From assembly GCA_013396995.1 (NCBI GenBank), contig VWZP01001440.1:4241151-4305150 (forward strand): 64,000 nucleotides of DNA, given 5' to 3'. The notes beneath the pieces were generated by a model. It had not been told where the DNA came from, did not search any database, and saw only the letters and a list, made by a program, of their open reading frames with translations. Positions 12,201 through 27,200 of the stretch are shown here, piece after piece (position 1 is the first letter of the stretch; the number at the start of each line of letters is the position of its first letter). A program made the position numbers and the translations under genes. This DNA is from Dicaeum eximium. Lineage: Eukaryota; Chordata; Aves; Passeriformes; Dicaeidae.

Positions 12201-15200
12201 TCCCTCAGGCACCACTTCCGTATGCACACATAGCAGGGATGTGTCAGGTTAAAGAGCAATCAATGAACCTTCCCCCTCCTTGCTCTCACCTCCATCTCTG
12301 CATTTGCTGGAAAACTTATGGCAACATCCTGGACTCCCTGTGTTAGCAGCAAGCAAACGTCGGGGTTCAGGCAGCAGACAAAGTGGGCATCAGCATCACC
12401 CAGCTGCTGGTCATCCACACTACATCCAGCACCCCAGGCAACAGCCTCCTTTGCCACGCTGTGGTCAGCTTTGCACAGTATTCACTTTAAAAACTATATA
12501 AATGTGACTAAAAGGCAGAGCCATTCAACAAGAGCAAGAAGTATTTGTTGTTGTTTTAATGTGTGAGTAAACTGAAACAGAGCTGAGGGACATTCTCAAG
12601 GGTGTGAAGACTTCAGGACATTGCTAGAGTCTAGATTAAGCTCCATTCCGGAACAGTTTTTAGTACTGATCCCTCTCTCTTCCTCCTACTAAAGATGCAA
12701 GTAATGCCACAAATGTTTTCTTATTTTCCCAGTATTAGCTTCAAAACTGCTCTATGCATATTCAAAAAAGGATATTTGCAAATGGCTTGGGAAAAGTAGA
12801 AATAACATCACATATTAGAAAAAAAAAAGTAATTTATTTGTTCTTACAGGTTGCTTGAAGCTTAGCCACACCCGAAACTGAGTTCTCTGTGTTTCCCAGG
12901 GTTGGCACTACAGGATAACAGCAACCAAGATTAAACCAAGCTCCCAGGGAGACACCTGCTGGCAGCAGCCTGGGGTTTATTTGCCAAAACCTTAAGGAAC
13001 AAGGAGATAGATACCTGTGGAATCAATAGGTGATATTTTGTCTGACCTGGACTGCCTATACCCTATATATAGGTTAAACTGAATTAGCAGGCATCCGAAC
13101 AATCAGAAGCCTTCAAACAGACAGTGTTTTCCACCAGCGAATGGCAGGAGCCCCATGTGCAGACAGGGCAGGTGACTCCAGCCCCACAACCAGGTCCAGA
13201 TTTCCAGCTATTTGCACCATCTGCTGCCGTGACATCATAGGGTGAGGCACTTCTCCAGCCTCACTCCCCAATTGGCATTCCCTGCACAGATCCTGCTGCT
13301 TCCCCGGGTAATTATGACCAATGCAGGTCACCTCGATGCTGACTGCCCCAACACCCATCACTGTCAACACAAGGAAACTGCAGTTTCTACTGTTAGCACT
13401 TATCACTTTTTCAAGGGATGCTCATTCTTAACACACAGAACACTGAGGTGCAAAGCACTGACAAGGAGCATGCAGACTTGTTTTCAGAAGAAAAGAGCAT
13501 CCCGACGTTTTTAGAGCTGTTGCAAAAAAAAAGGGAAAGGCATCTTATTGCCTCCAGTTATACAGAGCACTTTGGGGGGGGCAGAAATGCTGCAGATCCC
13601 ACCTCCAGCCACCACAGAACATCCTGCAAAGCCTGCTAATGCACACAAGTCCTGCAGAAGAAAGCTTTCTAGATATATCTACAAGGAGATAAAAATGCCA
13701 AGCTGCAGCCTTGTTTCCCTTTGGGTTAATTCTCAGATGATGGCTGGTGAAGTTAAGCCAGTAAGCTGTGCTGTGGGGACCTGTGGATGCTGCAGAATCA
13801 GCCCCTTCCAGCACCTTCATTTAGGTTTATTTACAGTCATTAATAGAGACAGGTTGCCCATATGTCCCTCCTGTGAGATGGTGGGGCATCCTAAACTTTC
13901 CAAGCAGCCACTTCTGAGCCAAGAAACAAAATAGGTGCATTTATCCCAGAACAATAAAGGAAAAATCAAGGCTGTCAGCCTACAGCCTGTACAGACACAG
14001 AAAACAGGAGCCTTCTGTCCCAAGGCATTGCATCTGTCTGGTTAAAGGCTAATGCAAGAACATGGGTACTACACTGGCAAAAACTACACAGTGTCATACA
14101 CATCACACATCAGTGACTCCCATCCAGAATGCCTGGTCTGATGCATAATTAATATACTTTAATTAGATGACCATTTTAAATACTGTCAAATGCCCAGTGG
14201 GCAATAATCATGAGATAAGAATGTCTCAGACTGAAGGTGGTTGAGACAAAAGAAAAACTACAGAGAGAAAACTATGGAACAACTCCCCAGCCTACATGCC
14301 TTTTCAGAAAGATTATCAACTAGTAGAACAGGCATGACCAGCATGATAACCAGGAATTTCTACCATAAATAAATACTTGATCTTTATAAAGATGCATATT
14401 ACTATAGACTGTGAAGACACATATACAAGCAAAGTGTACAGACAAGTTTTGTTTATTTAAGAATAATTCAAAGTTGAATTTTATGATCCAGGCTATGCTC
14501 TGTAGCCAGAAATGGCTACCAAACAGTGGTCTGAGATGCCTCTGAGCTCTCCTGTCACAATGGCTGCTAAGTTAAAAGAGTTGGGTCTGTGATCTCCAGA
14601 GCACCCACTGCAGCTGTTAGCAAGGGAAAGGGATGGGGAACCAGACCTGAATGCTGACGCTTCTCTGGAGTATTCAGCAGCCCTGCCTGCCACAGCACTC
14701 TGATGATGCACTAAAAGGCACAAGTTTCTGCCTACTCCTAACTAATAAAAGTAGGGCTTAGGAGCATTCTTGTCTCCCCATCACTTCAATAGAGATCCCT
14801 GAGAGCAAGCAGAGCCTTTGAGAAGCTGCATGCACACAGGATCTTACAAAACCATGCTTCAGCACCAGTGCCAACGTTTGCAGCCCATGACAGCTTTTGC
14901 AGTCTGCATGAGCACGTTTGACTACAACTTAGAGAGCAACTCCTTAGAGCTGGTGAGAAATAGCCATTTCCCATTGACATCACACTCATTTTGGCAAACA
15001 TTGGCAGAGGGAAACAATGGTTTCCTGACAATCAAGCCCATTTGGTTTTTATCCCCAGTGTCTTAAAGAGAATAAACACAGTAAATGAAAAGTTAGCATC
15101 TCACTTTTCTCAGGATCACTGGAGAAAAATCTTACTCTATTATGATCACTCAACGAGTGACTCCAAAGGCAGCACTGAAAATGTTTGGGTTTTAAGATGC

Positions 15201-18200
15201 AAAAGCAGAAACTAGTAAATAATATGAGATAGATTTTACTTTTAGTGAAAAAATGCTTGTTCAGTAATTTTTAGAATGCATGTTCACTGTAAATAACTTA
15301 TAATACTACTCTGCACAGATTTGTGTATAATCTAGGTAAGATTAATTCCACTTTTTGGACACAGTAATAACAATGGCCAAGTACACATGAGGAAGCTGAC
15401 TGCAAGTGGTGCAGAAAAGTCAAGAGCACACATCAGAGGATGTAACAGAGTATAGGATTTCCTTTATTTAATCACCATCGCATTAGGCTAAATTCTGCTT
15501 CCAGCTCTATACATTTGGGGTAGAGGTGGATCCAAAAGCATGCAGAACTTCGCAGGATTTTTTTTTAAAGTTGCTATTATCTCAGATTTTCTTCTGTATG
15601 GTTTCAAGGGAGCATGGAGAGGTTTTAGTACATCAGTTAGTAGCCTATTTGACAGATACTTCAGTACAGCATATGGTTTCCACATGGTCGGCTAACCTAA
15701 AAAAATCAGACTGATATTTAATACAGCTTCAAATAAATATAAGCACAGTCTGAATGCCTGATTTACAAGTGGAAAGCTCCAATTCCTGAGATAGATTCAT
15801 TTTTTTGGGTCTTTTTCACCCGTCCTTCAAAGCCTCAATTTAAGAAAACCATGGGCTCAAGGAAAAAAGTCATGGGAGAAAAGCACCAAAACCAAAAATG
15901 TCACGACTTATAAAATATTAACAATCAGCAGGGCTCATGTTTTCCTGAAGCTTGTTTCATCCACTCCCCAACACCTTTAAAACAAAAGGCAGATCTACGC
16001 TCCTTCATTCACATTCTTCCCCATAAAGAATCATCATTAGGTACAAAAAATAAAGCAGTCATACTAAGAAGGAGAAAAGCAGATAAAAAGGTAGAGTGAA
16101 GACATCGCTGAAACTTTCCTTCTTTTTGTCATTAATTACTTCAGCCTACTAAATTTGATATTCATATTTCAGAGGCAACATGAAACCCTGAACAAGCAGG
16201 GGAATTTTAATGTGCTACGAAGAAGAAAGCATCTTTCCCAAAGTGCTTGCAATATAAATAATGCAGTCATAGCATAGATAAAAATAATTACTATTATTCA
16301 ACTTTATTATTAGACTTCATAAAAAAATAAGCACAAATATCCCCCTCCTTTTCTTTTAAAAGAAAAATGACAGTTAAAGAAATGCAAGTAGTTGTGTCCT
16401 AATCAGTCTAACATATTCCTGCTCAACCCATTTTTATTTGGCCTCAGTCAGTGCTGCTGTTCACTTTCTCCCCCTCAGCACTCTTTTTCAACCATCCTCA
16501 GGTCCCTGCACCTAGGTAAACCTTAAGCCTGTCATCCAGCCATCCAAAACCATCTGCCATGACTGAAAGTTGGACTTAATAATTGATTCTGATCACAGCT
16601 GGTCATCTTTAGTAACCATCCTGTTTTCTTCCCAATACTGTGTTCACAGTAGAAGACTTCCAGAGCAGTTCTGTCCAAGAAGGAACAATGAAAGAAATCA
16701 GTTTTCCACATAAAGCCACTTACTGCATCAAATAACAGTATGTCAGGATCAAACAAGAAATTCAACTTGAAAAAATGTGTTGTGGCAGACCAGTAAAATC
16801 TTGATTCATCTGATCTGAACTCCACCACTTTCTCTGCTTGATCTCCTGTACCACTTGACTCTAACTCTGAGACCATCTCACCCACAAGGAGAACTAAAAA
16901 AAGGGACTAAGGGCAGACTAGCTTTGACCTTAATCTCTTAGTTTTAATCAAGTTCAAAACTTGGTAAGAGATGGTGGAAGCTCTGAATAAACATTTACAA
17001 GCAAGCAGATTTCCTCTGGGTCAAGGGCAAAGTCTGTCAAGTGAAAACAAAGAATGAATTTGCCTGAGGACTCAGACGCGCAATCGAATTATTGCTGCTG
17101 AACAAGTTATAAGACACCAGCTGAGCCCTTGAGATGCTATCCAACTATGGCAAATGTAAGGTAATATAATTTAACTTAGCCCTAAAGAAAGAATATTAAG
17201 CCAAGCAGAATCATTCACATTTACCACAAAGAATACAAACACTAACCACAACCCAGCTAAACATCTTACTCTGGATCTATTAAAGACTTCACAAAACAAA
17301 TTCTGACCTAAACTAAACAGAATTTGAGACATTAAAAACCAAAGAGGTTCCCATACAAAAGCTGGGAATACTGATTGCAGAAAAAGCCTGGCACAGCCAT
17401 TTTCACCACTACTGGGGGAAAAAAAAGTCAAAATCACTCATCTTTCCTTAGCACTGACATCTTCTCACAGGTGATTCTGACAAGAGAAGCTGATGTGGCA
17501 GTTTCTGAAGACTGAGAACAGGTAGTGAGCATGGCTGGAGTAAGTCCTTTCCCATTCAGAAAAGTTACTGAAATGATTATCATCACAGGATACCAAAACC
17601 CAACTGATTTCCATCTATGTACATTTCTGGTTTCAGACAGGCACATCTGCTGCCTCCATGCAAGACTTAAAGAAGTCAACTAGTCAAAACTAAAAAGAAA
17701 ACAGCACTTTATTAATACAAAGAACCATTTTTTAAGCAGCTTGAGATCTCTCTTTTTCCTACGGCAAATCTGGCAGGCACAGAGATGCTGTACATCTGTG
17801 ACCCTGAAAGACCACTGTAATGGTAATTCAAATGGACAAATTAGATAGCAGCTTCTTCTCTCTTGCACTGATTTGCCTATGCTGTAGAGAGAGATATGTC
17901 CCTTCATATGTCACATTTACACTTTACTCCTAAACAGCAAGCTGTAAAGTGTAGTCCTTGTAAAGGCTCAGCTCCCAGAAGCAAGCTGCCCCTTTTCAGC
18001 AGGCTGCTTATGATATAAACACAGAAGTCACCAGGAGAACCACAGACTCCACTACACCATGTTTCTGCTCTGTTAAATTGTAAAGATGAGCATAAATATA
18101 CACATTGAGATGAACAGTTCCTACTTTTATTTCAGTTCTAGGATATAAAATTCACTCTAAAGCTTAAACTCGATAACCTTAAAACTTACAAGGATTTTTA

Positions 18201-21200
18201 CTACTTGCCTGAAACACTGATTACTCAACAGAGACAAAATCTAGGTAACCAGAGCTTAGTATGATACTTGATGGACACTGCTCAAGTTCAAGTTTGGGGA
18301 GATGGAAACAGGCTCTGGAAAGTACAGAGGAGAGGTTGAGATTAAATTTCTACAACAAGCAAGGAAGGACAGATAGTGAGTAGAGACGGGAACAGAGAAA
18401 TTCTTGTAAAACACATATAACAGGAATTCACAGGCTGTGTGCTTTGTGAGTCATCCCAGGAACTGGTGCATATGCATCTTCTGACTGTCAGATCAACTCA
18501 TATCATGCTCAAAAAGCAAGAGTCAGGCATCACTTTCAGTCCAGCAATTCAATTAAATATTTCCTAGTGACTGAAGCCACGATTCCTTATTCTCCATTAC
18601 TATAAAGTCACTCCCTTTGATGCCAAAATGAAATATTACTAAAACAGTATCAGCCCAAGAGATAATTTAAATTCCTAATTTTTCCACTAACAATCACTTC
18701 TTGGGTTGTGTTTTTAAAGTTGCTAGACACAAGCTCAAAGCCTAGCATAACCACCTAGGGTGATTCAAGGATGACCAACTCAGACCTTCCTCCTGCTCAA
18801 GCATGTTATGGCATGTACTGTAATGCAGGAAGACTTTTAGATCCACCTGCTCTCTGGGACTTAAAGGACAGAAACCTTTGTATTCAGGGGGGGTGGGAGA
18901 ACAGACAGAAATCGAGATCAAATAGATTCATATCATTGTAATACCCTACCACTTAGAAGAGAGCACATGGGCAACCAACTGCAAAACCAAACAGCACAAC
19001 ATTTGAGCATAAATCTTAATCAGGAGTAACAACAGAATCTATTAGATTGCTTTAATCCTAAAGAGCCTTCTTTCAAGGTTATTCAACAAAATAAAATAGG
19101 GATGAAGTCTGAGACATTTCTATTTTGGAAACTCTGCAACAGGTTCTCAGGTTGAGATAATGGTCTTCAAGTACTTACTGGGTCTTTTACAGTGCAGTAG
19201 TACTGAGGACATCTTTCCCTGAACCCAGGTTTACCTTAAGTAATGACTGGGAAGAAGAAATTAGTTTTCTAAATTTGCTCTGAAGATACTGATCCCAAGG
19301 TAGTATCTGTAGCCATCAGGTCATAGAGATGGCAAGAGCTGAGAGAAGGAAAGCTCTTCAAAGCACCTTTGAAATCAGAGTATGATGCATCCTCACATTT
19401 GCATAATTTCTTATACCCCTGTTCTGCTAAGTCTTTATTTTTAGATCACTTTGTTGTCATCTTCCACTCACTTCACATTGTTGTACAGGAGAAAAGGCAT
19501 GACTCAGAGAAGAGGAGGTGCAGAAGAGCACCATTTCTCTTTCACAAGAGGCAAAATGGATGATTTTTCTTTTTAAGGATGAGCCCATCCAGGGAACCCC
19601 CTCCTGCCAGTCCTCATTCAAATTATGATGCTCTGTAATACATCTGTGCACTGAGTTACAAAAAAAGTCTCAGTTCAAGATTATTAAAGGTACTTTGTCT
19701 CTTAGGGGCTGTAAGGTGTCCAGACACACCTAGAATTTACATTCCAGAGCAGGAAAAAAAACGAAAATAAAACATGTCAAAGAATTTAAATGTTTTATTT
19801 TAAACACATTTCATTTCAGACACAGGAATGGGGAGAATTAAAAATATGGGACTAAGTTGTTAAAAATGAAATGTACGTTAGAGAGTAACATCTAACAAGG
19901 AAAACAATGGTTCTTCCACATCATTAATTTTACAACAGCTTCCCACTCACATGTGCAAAGCAAAATACACTTGTATTATATACAAGTAAAATACATTTGG
20001 TGGTTTGTATTTATTAATTGTATAGTAACATCAGGATTCCAGGTGACACCAAGACCTTCCTTCTACCAGCTGGAAGAGACATCGAAACCAATCTTCAAAT
20101 TGTAACAATTAGTCAGACTTATCTGAAAGCTTCATTTCTGAACCTTCAACTTTGGGCCTTTCACAGTGACTCACAGGTATGCAAATACATTTGTCCCAAA
20201 GCACACTTGAACCAGTAAAAACTTGAACCAGTTGTAAAAACTGTTTGAGAGCTACACCTCACTATTTCTTTATTAATTTATTTATGCACCAAGTAAAAGG
20301 ATCTTGATGTGCAAGTAAATTATTTTAAAATTATAATACTGCTTATGATCAACAGTCAGATTCCAGACTATTACACAATTGCTTTACATTTTCACAGATC
20401 AGAAGCAGGAGTGACCATGTGTTATGCTCCATGTAGCAAAGTGTTAATACTCACTTTGACAGGCAGGATTACTATCTGTTGACACACTGAAAAATGCTCA
20501 CAAACCCCATGACTGAAACACTATCAGGTATGGAAGTGGTAATAGCACAGAGGAGGTGTGAAAGCAGAGGCAGATATGAGCACCAAATTAGCAAGTTTTT
20601 ATTATTAGCAGGTGTTTCCAGGCATTGGTTAGACTATCTGAAGAAACAGTATGAACATTAAAAAAATTTGCATTAACAGTTGACTGTAACACAAAGAAAA
20701 CAAAAAAGTTTATCAGTAGTTGCACACCAGAAAATGTCAAGCAGACCAAGTTACAGAAGAAAAAGCTATATAAATCTTTCCCCACCCAATTCAGTAATTT
20801 TTAGCAGACAATATAGGCTGCTGCTGCCTTGATGTTTGACACAACAGGGAATGCTCATAGGGCAGTGCCATCTGTCAGCAGCTGTTACTGAAAACTAAAC
20901 ACAGGGCAAGTAAGAAGTTCACAGCACTCTGCCTCCAGATGCAAACAAAATTCAGAAGAAACAGGAATAAAGTGTAGGGGAAAATGTCTTATCAAATACC
21001 TAAACCCAAATTCTATGCTCAAATGTACATAAACCTTCTGGAGCATTTCTGGAGAAGGCAAGTACCAGTCACAGCTTGACCACTTCATTCCTTTCACAAG
21101 CAGGAGTTTTGAAGGTCCTGTACACTTGCAGATACTGTAGAAGTAAGAGATTTCTGTCTAGGCATGATTATTCTTCATATGTGGCCAATTGCTTTACCAG

Positions 21201-24200
21201 GTATCAGTTTATTCAGACAGGAAAAATATCTGAAGCCTCCCAAAACCTGAGAGCAGGATCAGCCTGGTTCATCTGATGCTTCCACTGTTAACCAGCTTGA
21301 GCCACCTCAATTGCTCACCTCCACTACAGATCACTTACCTTAACTTCAAGTAGCAAGAACTATTATTTTTTCCAGGCTGGAATTGAATGGCTCAGTTACA
21401 CAACAGCTCTTTACTATTTGTACTGCTGTGGCAGCCTGCAGCCATCAGTGACCAGCAGCATCCTGGTTCACTGGAGTGCACATCCCATCAGCTCCCTAGA
21501 TGCTGTCAAACACTGAATCCATGCTTAGAAGCCACAAGGCAGCCAGGGGAGCAAGCTCTGAACCATGAGCCTGCATATCAACCAGCACCCAGGGGCCTTT
21601 CAGTCCAGCTAAACTATATCAGTTGGGCTAAAAAGATGAAATGACACACATGCTGCCCCTCTGGTGAGAGCCTCTTGGCATGATTTAGTCTGAAGAGTCT
21701 GTGAAGGCATGAGAACAGCTTTGCCTCCTGGCACTATGGAGAGAAGAACCCCCATGTCTCACAGAATTAATGCCTGACCTACATGAACTTCTGCATTCAT
21801 GTCTGATTCCTGTCCCATTCTCCTTTAGGCTCAACAGGTAACAAGCATGGCTTCTTAACAACAAATGACTTCAAGGTCAGCAAGCATCTTGCTGTAATTC
21901 AAAAAACCATAAATTAATCACACCACAAACTAAAGATGGTGGCAAAACTTAGGAATTTCAACTTTCTAAATGAAAATTTCAAACCTGAAGCAATGACAAC
22001 CAATCAGCCTTAGGCCTCTCCAAGTCCCACTCCTGCAAACACACCACCATGCTGGAGAATCATCTGGTTCTCCTTAGCAACCATCTGTGCTTGCCTTCAC
22101 TTAAAGAAGAATTAGCAAACAGAGGAACTGGCACATGTGAAGCACAGCACGTAACATACAACTATACATTCACTTTTCGTTTTGCTCAGAGATTGAAAGC
22201 AAGTAAGATCAGGTTTTTTTTAACTGGGAGGCATCCATTTCCATAAAGCCTTAACATAAGGATGTCCATAAGAAGTTAATGCTTCAATTAGCATAAACTC
22301 AAACTGTTTGCCTTGCCTCTTTACCCATGCAAAGCTTCAATGGTACCCACTACACACTCCCTCCTCTTTACAACCTGGAGACTGAATTGATTAAGTCTTC
22401 ACTGAAAAGCCAGAACCAAGAAGATGAGCTGGCAAACTTCCTGTCCTTTTTTTATAGTAGTTTTGTGTTTAGTTTTTAAATATTTGAAACAGGGTCCTTC
22501 TAAATCATCTGGAAAGCCTCTCCCACTGACACAAAGAACCACTGATACTTCCTGCCTGGAGTAGGGGTGGGTTTCTTGAGGTGATCTAGGTTAGTCATCT
22601 AGATTACATTTAAACCAGGCTTACTTAGCTTCCTTTTCCAAATACTACAAGGAAAGAAGGTGAAAAACCTTACTGAGATGAAGAAAATGAATTCAAACAT
22701 CCTGAGTTACAAGAAATATTTAGGTTGTCTACATAGAGAAGAGGAATACAGAGCGCTGTCTGCAAAAAAGCTTACCATTACAAGTAAAGGGTCAGAAGAC
22801 TCCAAATAATAGTACTTTGAAGAGTGGCATGAAGACTAAATGGAACAAATTACAGCTCACCTACTAATTTGTAGCAAACTCCTCTTCACAAACAATTAGA
22901 ATATACCCACATTTAAATATCAAGCTTTCAATTCTTAATATTAAAATCAAAGAGCCATCTGCATCTTAATGCTTCACTGAAAATGCCCATGTGCAACTTG
23001 ACAGCCACACTGATGACAGACCAATAAAACTAAAGTGAAGCATTATCACCCATTCTAGCATAACACCAAATCAGCAGAGGATGTGCACTAAATGATACAG
23101 GCTGCCATTTATAGAAGTGCCTCTGTTGTGGCTTGCAGCCTTTTCATGCTGACATCAGGTTGTGTTGTTAGCTGAGGTCACATTCCCTTCTGCCTTTGGC
23201 CCTGTTACCACTTGTGATAAACTAAGAGCTCAATATCAGACACAATCTCAAATGACACTGGCAAACCTTGCCTTCAGCTCACTGACACAGAGAGCGAGAA
23301 AGTACTGAGTAAAAAAAACCACTGAATCAGTTTGAAGATCTTCTATAACTACTGAATCCTACAGGACAAAAAATGAAATAATGGCATAATTTAGGTTAAA
23401 AGGGACCTCTGAAGGTCAAGTGACTCAATCTCCTTTCAAAAGCAGGGCTGACAAAGTTGTATTGCTCAAGGCCACATCCAGACTCATTTTAAAAACCTCC
23501 ATGGAGGAAGATCCTCTGGGCAACCTCTTCCAGTGCTTCACTCACTATCTTCAAACTGAAGAAAAATACCAACTCATGGGAAAAATCGCCAAGCCTAAGG
23601 TTGTCCTCTCAGTCCCTCAAGTATGTGGACTACTGGAACTCACATAAAACCAACTGAAAACCTCTTGATGAAAAAAACCTTACTTCTAATTCAGAGGCTT
23701 TCCAGAATTAGTGGTCTATGCATTATAGGTACAAGAAAGTCAAGAGTCCAGCCCAAAATTAATAAAATGAGCTGCTCATCACAGCTTTTTAACTGGCATT
23801 TGTCCTGTGTAGTTTCACAGAAACCCCTTCCATGCCATGAGGGAGCAGAGATCACCTGCTTTCAAATACTGGTCTGCTGGCCAAGGATGCAGAGAGCCAT
23901 CAAACACAGTTCAGATACATTCTCACCTCTAACTGGAATTATTTACCATTTTTAGGACATGTAAAACATGGCGTTTCAGATGCCTCTGTGATCCAGCTTT
24001 CCTGGGAGGAAGCTGTGGAAAGGACCAAACACAATGCTCACACTGGAGGCCCTGAAGGAACATTCTGCTGCAGCTGAAGGAGCACCTGGCCCAGTTTACA
24101 GAAAGAACACAGGACCTGGTACAGTCCATCTCTGTCACAAAGCTCCCAGGGCCCCAGCATTCTGCCACATCTCCCACACTTTCAGGCAGTGTGAACAGAG

Positions 24201-27200
24201 CTCTTTATAATGTGCTGCCACAAACAAGAAATAGTTAGGATAAAAATAGGGACAAGACTGCTTTAGAGCCCATGATAATAAATAGGCTTCAGGGAGTGCC
24301 ATGAAGGGAAGCAGCAAGCACGGAGCACAACGTGCATACAAAGACCCAATGCAGTCTTTGGAGAAATCCCACTGCAGTGAGACAAAATCCAGCACATACA
24401 TCAAAAAGAAAAGAAAAGAAAAAAGAAGACGTCTAAGGAAAGCACCAGAGACAAGTATGGAGCTTCTTAAGGGGGAGGGAGCAGAGAATAAGTTCCAGTG
24501 TGCTGGTGCATAAATATTTTGCCTGTGGAAGCTTGGGATCAGATCTTATTTAAGTCTCCAGTGAAAAGGAGCGTGATTGTCCCTCCACATCACAGAAGCT
24601 CCATGTGATTAGAACCCTCTGCAGATTCAGCTCCTGCCCAGCACAGAGCTCAAACAGCAGGAGCATAAATCAGAGTTGAAGTGCACTGGCAGAGCTGCAG
24701 CAGGAACAAGTGTGCCTAGCCCTGCCCCTCCAGGGCTGCCTCCAGCATTGCCCCTGATCCCAGCAGGAGCTGGGGGGAGTTCAGGGGAAGAAACATAAAT
24801 GATGGAGAACAGTTAGACCCATTCTTCATAAAGCAGCCCTAATTAGAAATGTCAGACCTCATTATGAGCCAGCACTCCACTAGACAGGAGTCCCATTACT
24901 CGGGAGAGATTTATGTGGAAGTCATGCACTTCTTAAAGATGTACACATCCTTCCTCTACCCACACCACAGCCAAAGGGAACAGTCTCACTACATGGGGGT
25001 GAAGGCAGCACCGATGCTGCCAACTGCATAAACACTAGCAGAAGCAGTGCCAATACTGTTTCATACCTAAAACTCCCATCTCCCCCCTCCCTCTGGAAGA
25101 CTAGGAGCAGTCATGCCTAGAATGTTCATAACAAGGCTTTTTACAACATAGTCTACCAGCAATTTACATAGGGGCCTGTTCATTTCCCATGGAAATCATT
25201 AGAAAGAGTCCATTAGTATCAAAGGGAGCAGATCTGGAGTAAAAAAGCAGCACTGATTTCTCTCTTCTACCTCTGCATTCAAGCATTCCTCTCCAATGAA
25301 GCCCAAATATCTCTCATATTCCTTAGACATCAGCATCTGCATCTCATACCAGAAAGTCCATGTCAAGCATCTAAAGGATTTATTGTGCACTGGCAAGCTC
25401 TGAGGGAGGCAGGTTAGGTGTGTCACAGGAAACAGAGTGGCTCTGGAAATGTGGTTGCTATAGGTTTTACCATTCTTGAAAAAAGCAGTTCAGGTGACAC
25501 TTCATAGTGAATGAAGGTATTTCTCTCTTCCTCTGTAGTGCATTGTGATAAAATTCACCTGGCTTGACTCTGAAGGCCACCTTTCCTTGTAAAGATTTGT
25601 CTGCAGTGACATCCCTGCAGGCTACATCTGGGGTGTAAATCTAGCCAGGATTATTCAGGGCTGTCTGCAGCTTTGGGTCTTCAGAGGAATAAACAAAAAA
25701 ACAGACTCAAACTGCTTAGCACAATGCAACAAAAGGATTTTTTGACAGAGCAGCAGGGCAGAATTAATTCCTTCAGCAGGCAGAAGAAACCCAGTCATTA
25801 TGCAGTATTTGCTGTCTTAATACTACAAAAATAGGATGCATTTACTTATTATAGCTTAGCTTTGTTCTACTTCACATCACTATATCTGAGCTACAAACAA
25901 AATATTTCAGCCGAACATAGCAGAGGAGGAAGGCAGTGTAATGCCAGGCCAGGATCAAGTACAGACAGTGCCTTCCCTGTACTTCCCTCTGGAGTAACAA
26001 ACCAGCACTTGTCGACCCCTGCATCTTGAAAAAAGCTCCTCTTCATGCCCCCTGCTCACATGGCTGTAAGGGCAGGTTTTGTTCTACCACTGCATGTTAA
26101 AGCTACATACACCATCTGTATTAGATAAGTCTTCCTCAGAAATAGGCTCAGCAGTCTAATCTCAGCCAGCCTAAGGTCAATGATCTGAAAATGAAAAGTA
26201 ACTAGGTACAAGAAGACATTCAAGCTTCCAAGCATTTGGTCTCAGGTTCTTACAAATCAAACTAGATTTCTGTCCAGATGCTTCAATAAAACCTCACAGT
26301 TACGGAAGCTGCAGCTACTGTGGTTACAATATACAGGACAGGGATGTTAGCTGTTACTGGTAGGAGATACACACGTTTCATGTACTTCTGTTGCCCATAA
26401 AAGCCTATCCTGTATTTCACCAATTACCACAGTGACTGCTGTCCTCAGAGGCTGCTAATTACAGCAGCTAAACTCAGTCCACTTGGTACATGCTCCACCT
26501 GAAAATAAATCTCATCAAATAAATGAGAGCAGCAGCACAGAATTCATCAAAGTGCTCCAACAGAGGTGCAAGAAATTTCATCTCTTCCCCAAGCAGTCTT
26601 TGGCCACCACCGAGGCAGCTGATTAAGGACAGCAACTGAATTTTAACTGGGACAGTGATTCTATATAAAAACAGCCCAGAGCATTCATTTAAAAGTAGTT
26701 ATTAGGAGACTTCTCTCCAGCACCCAGGCAGGATACAGAAAGGGGAAAAAAAAGACACCTACTCCTCCACCACTTTCTTGGAAATGGAACTATTTGTGAG
26801 CCTCAGGCAAGGACTTCTATGTCAAGAACAATTTTGTAATTATTGTCATAGGGGCAGAAAGTTTGTAATACCTTCACTTGTGCTCACTGAACTACTCTAC
26901 TATGTACTCCCAACAAGTGTTGAAGTCAGTGTGTGTGAAGTGAAACACAAACACAACCCAAATAAACTTCACGAATCTGCACAGTGTATACAACTATGGG
27001 ACACTTGGTACTCCCACCAGAGTGCCCTTTAGTGTGCCAGTCTTCCTCTACAGTATTTAAATAGCTTGTACTCCCCATCTCTCAGAGAATTGCTGAGAAT
27101 TAAAAGGCTGATTGAAAATCACAGTTATGTTCACAGTGATCAATATGTCTGCACAGGCACATGTATGAACCATCCTAGTGATAAACTTGCCCCTGGCAGA

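Noticed and set aside
19969..19987. Inverted repeat ACTTGTAT/ATACAAGT
   Set aside because: Eight-base AT-rich arms are expected by chance in 64 kb of AT-rich sequence.
20205..20232. Direct repeat ACTTGAACCAGT, two copies 16 bp apart
   Set aside because: A simple local duplication without further copies or context.
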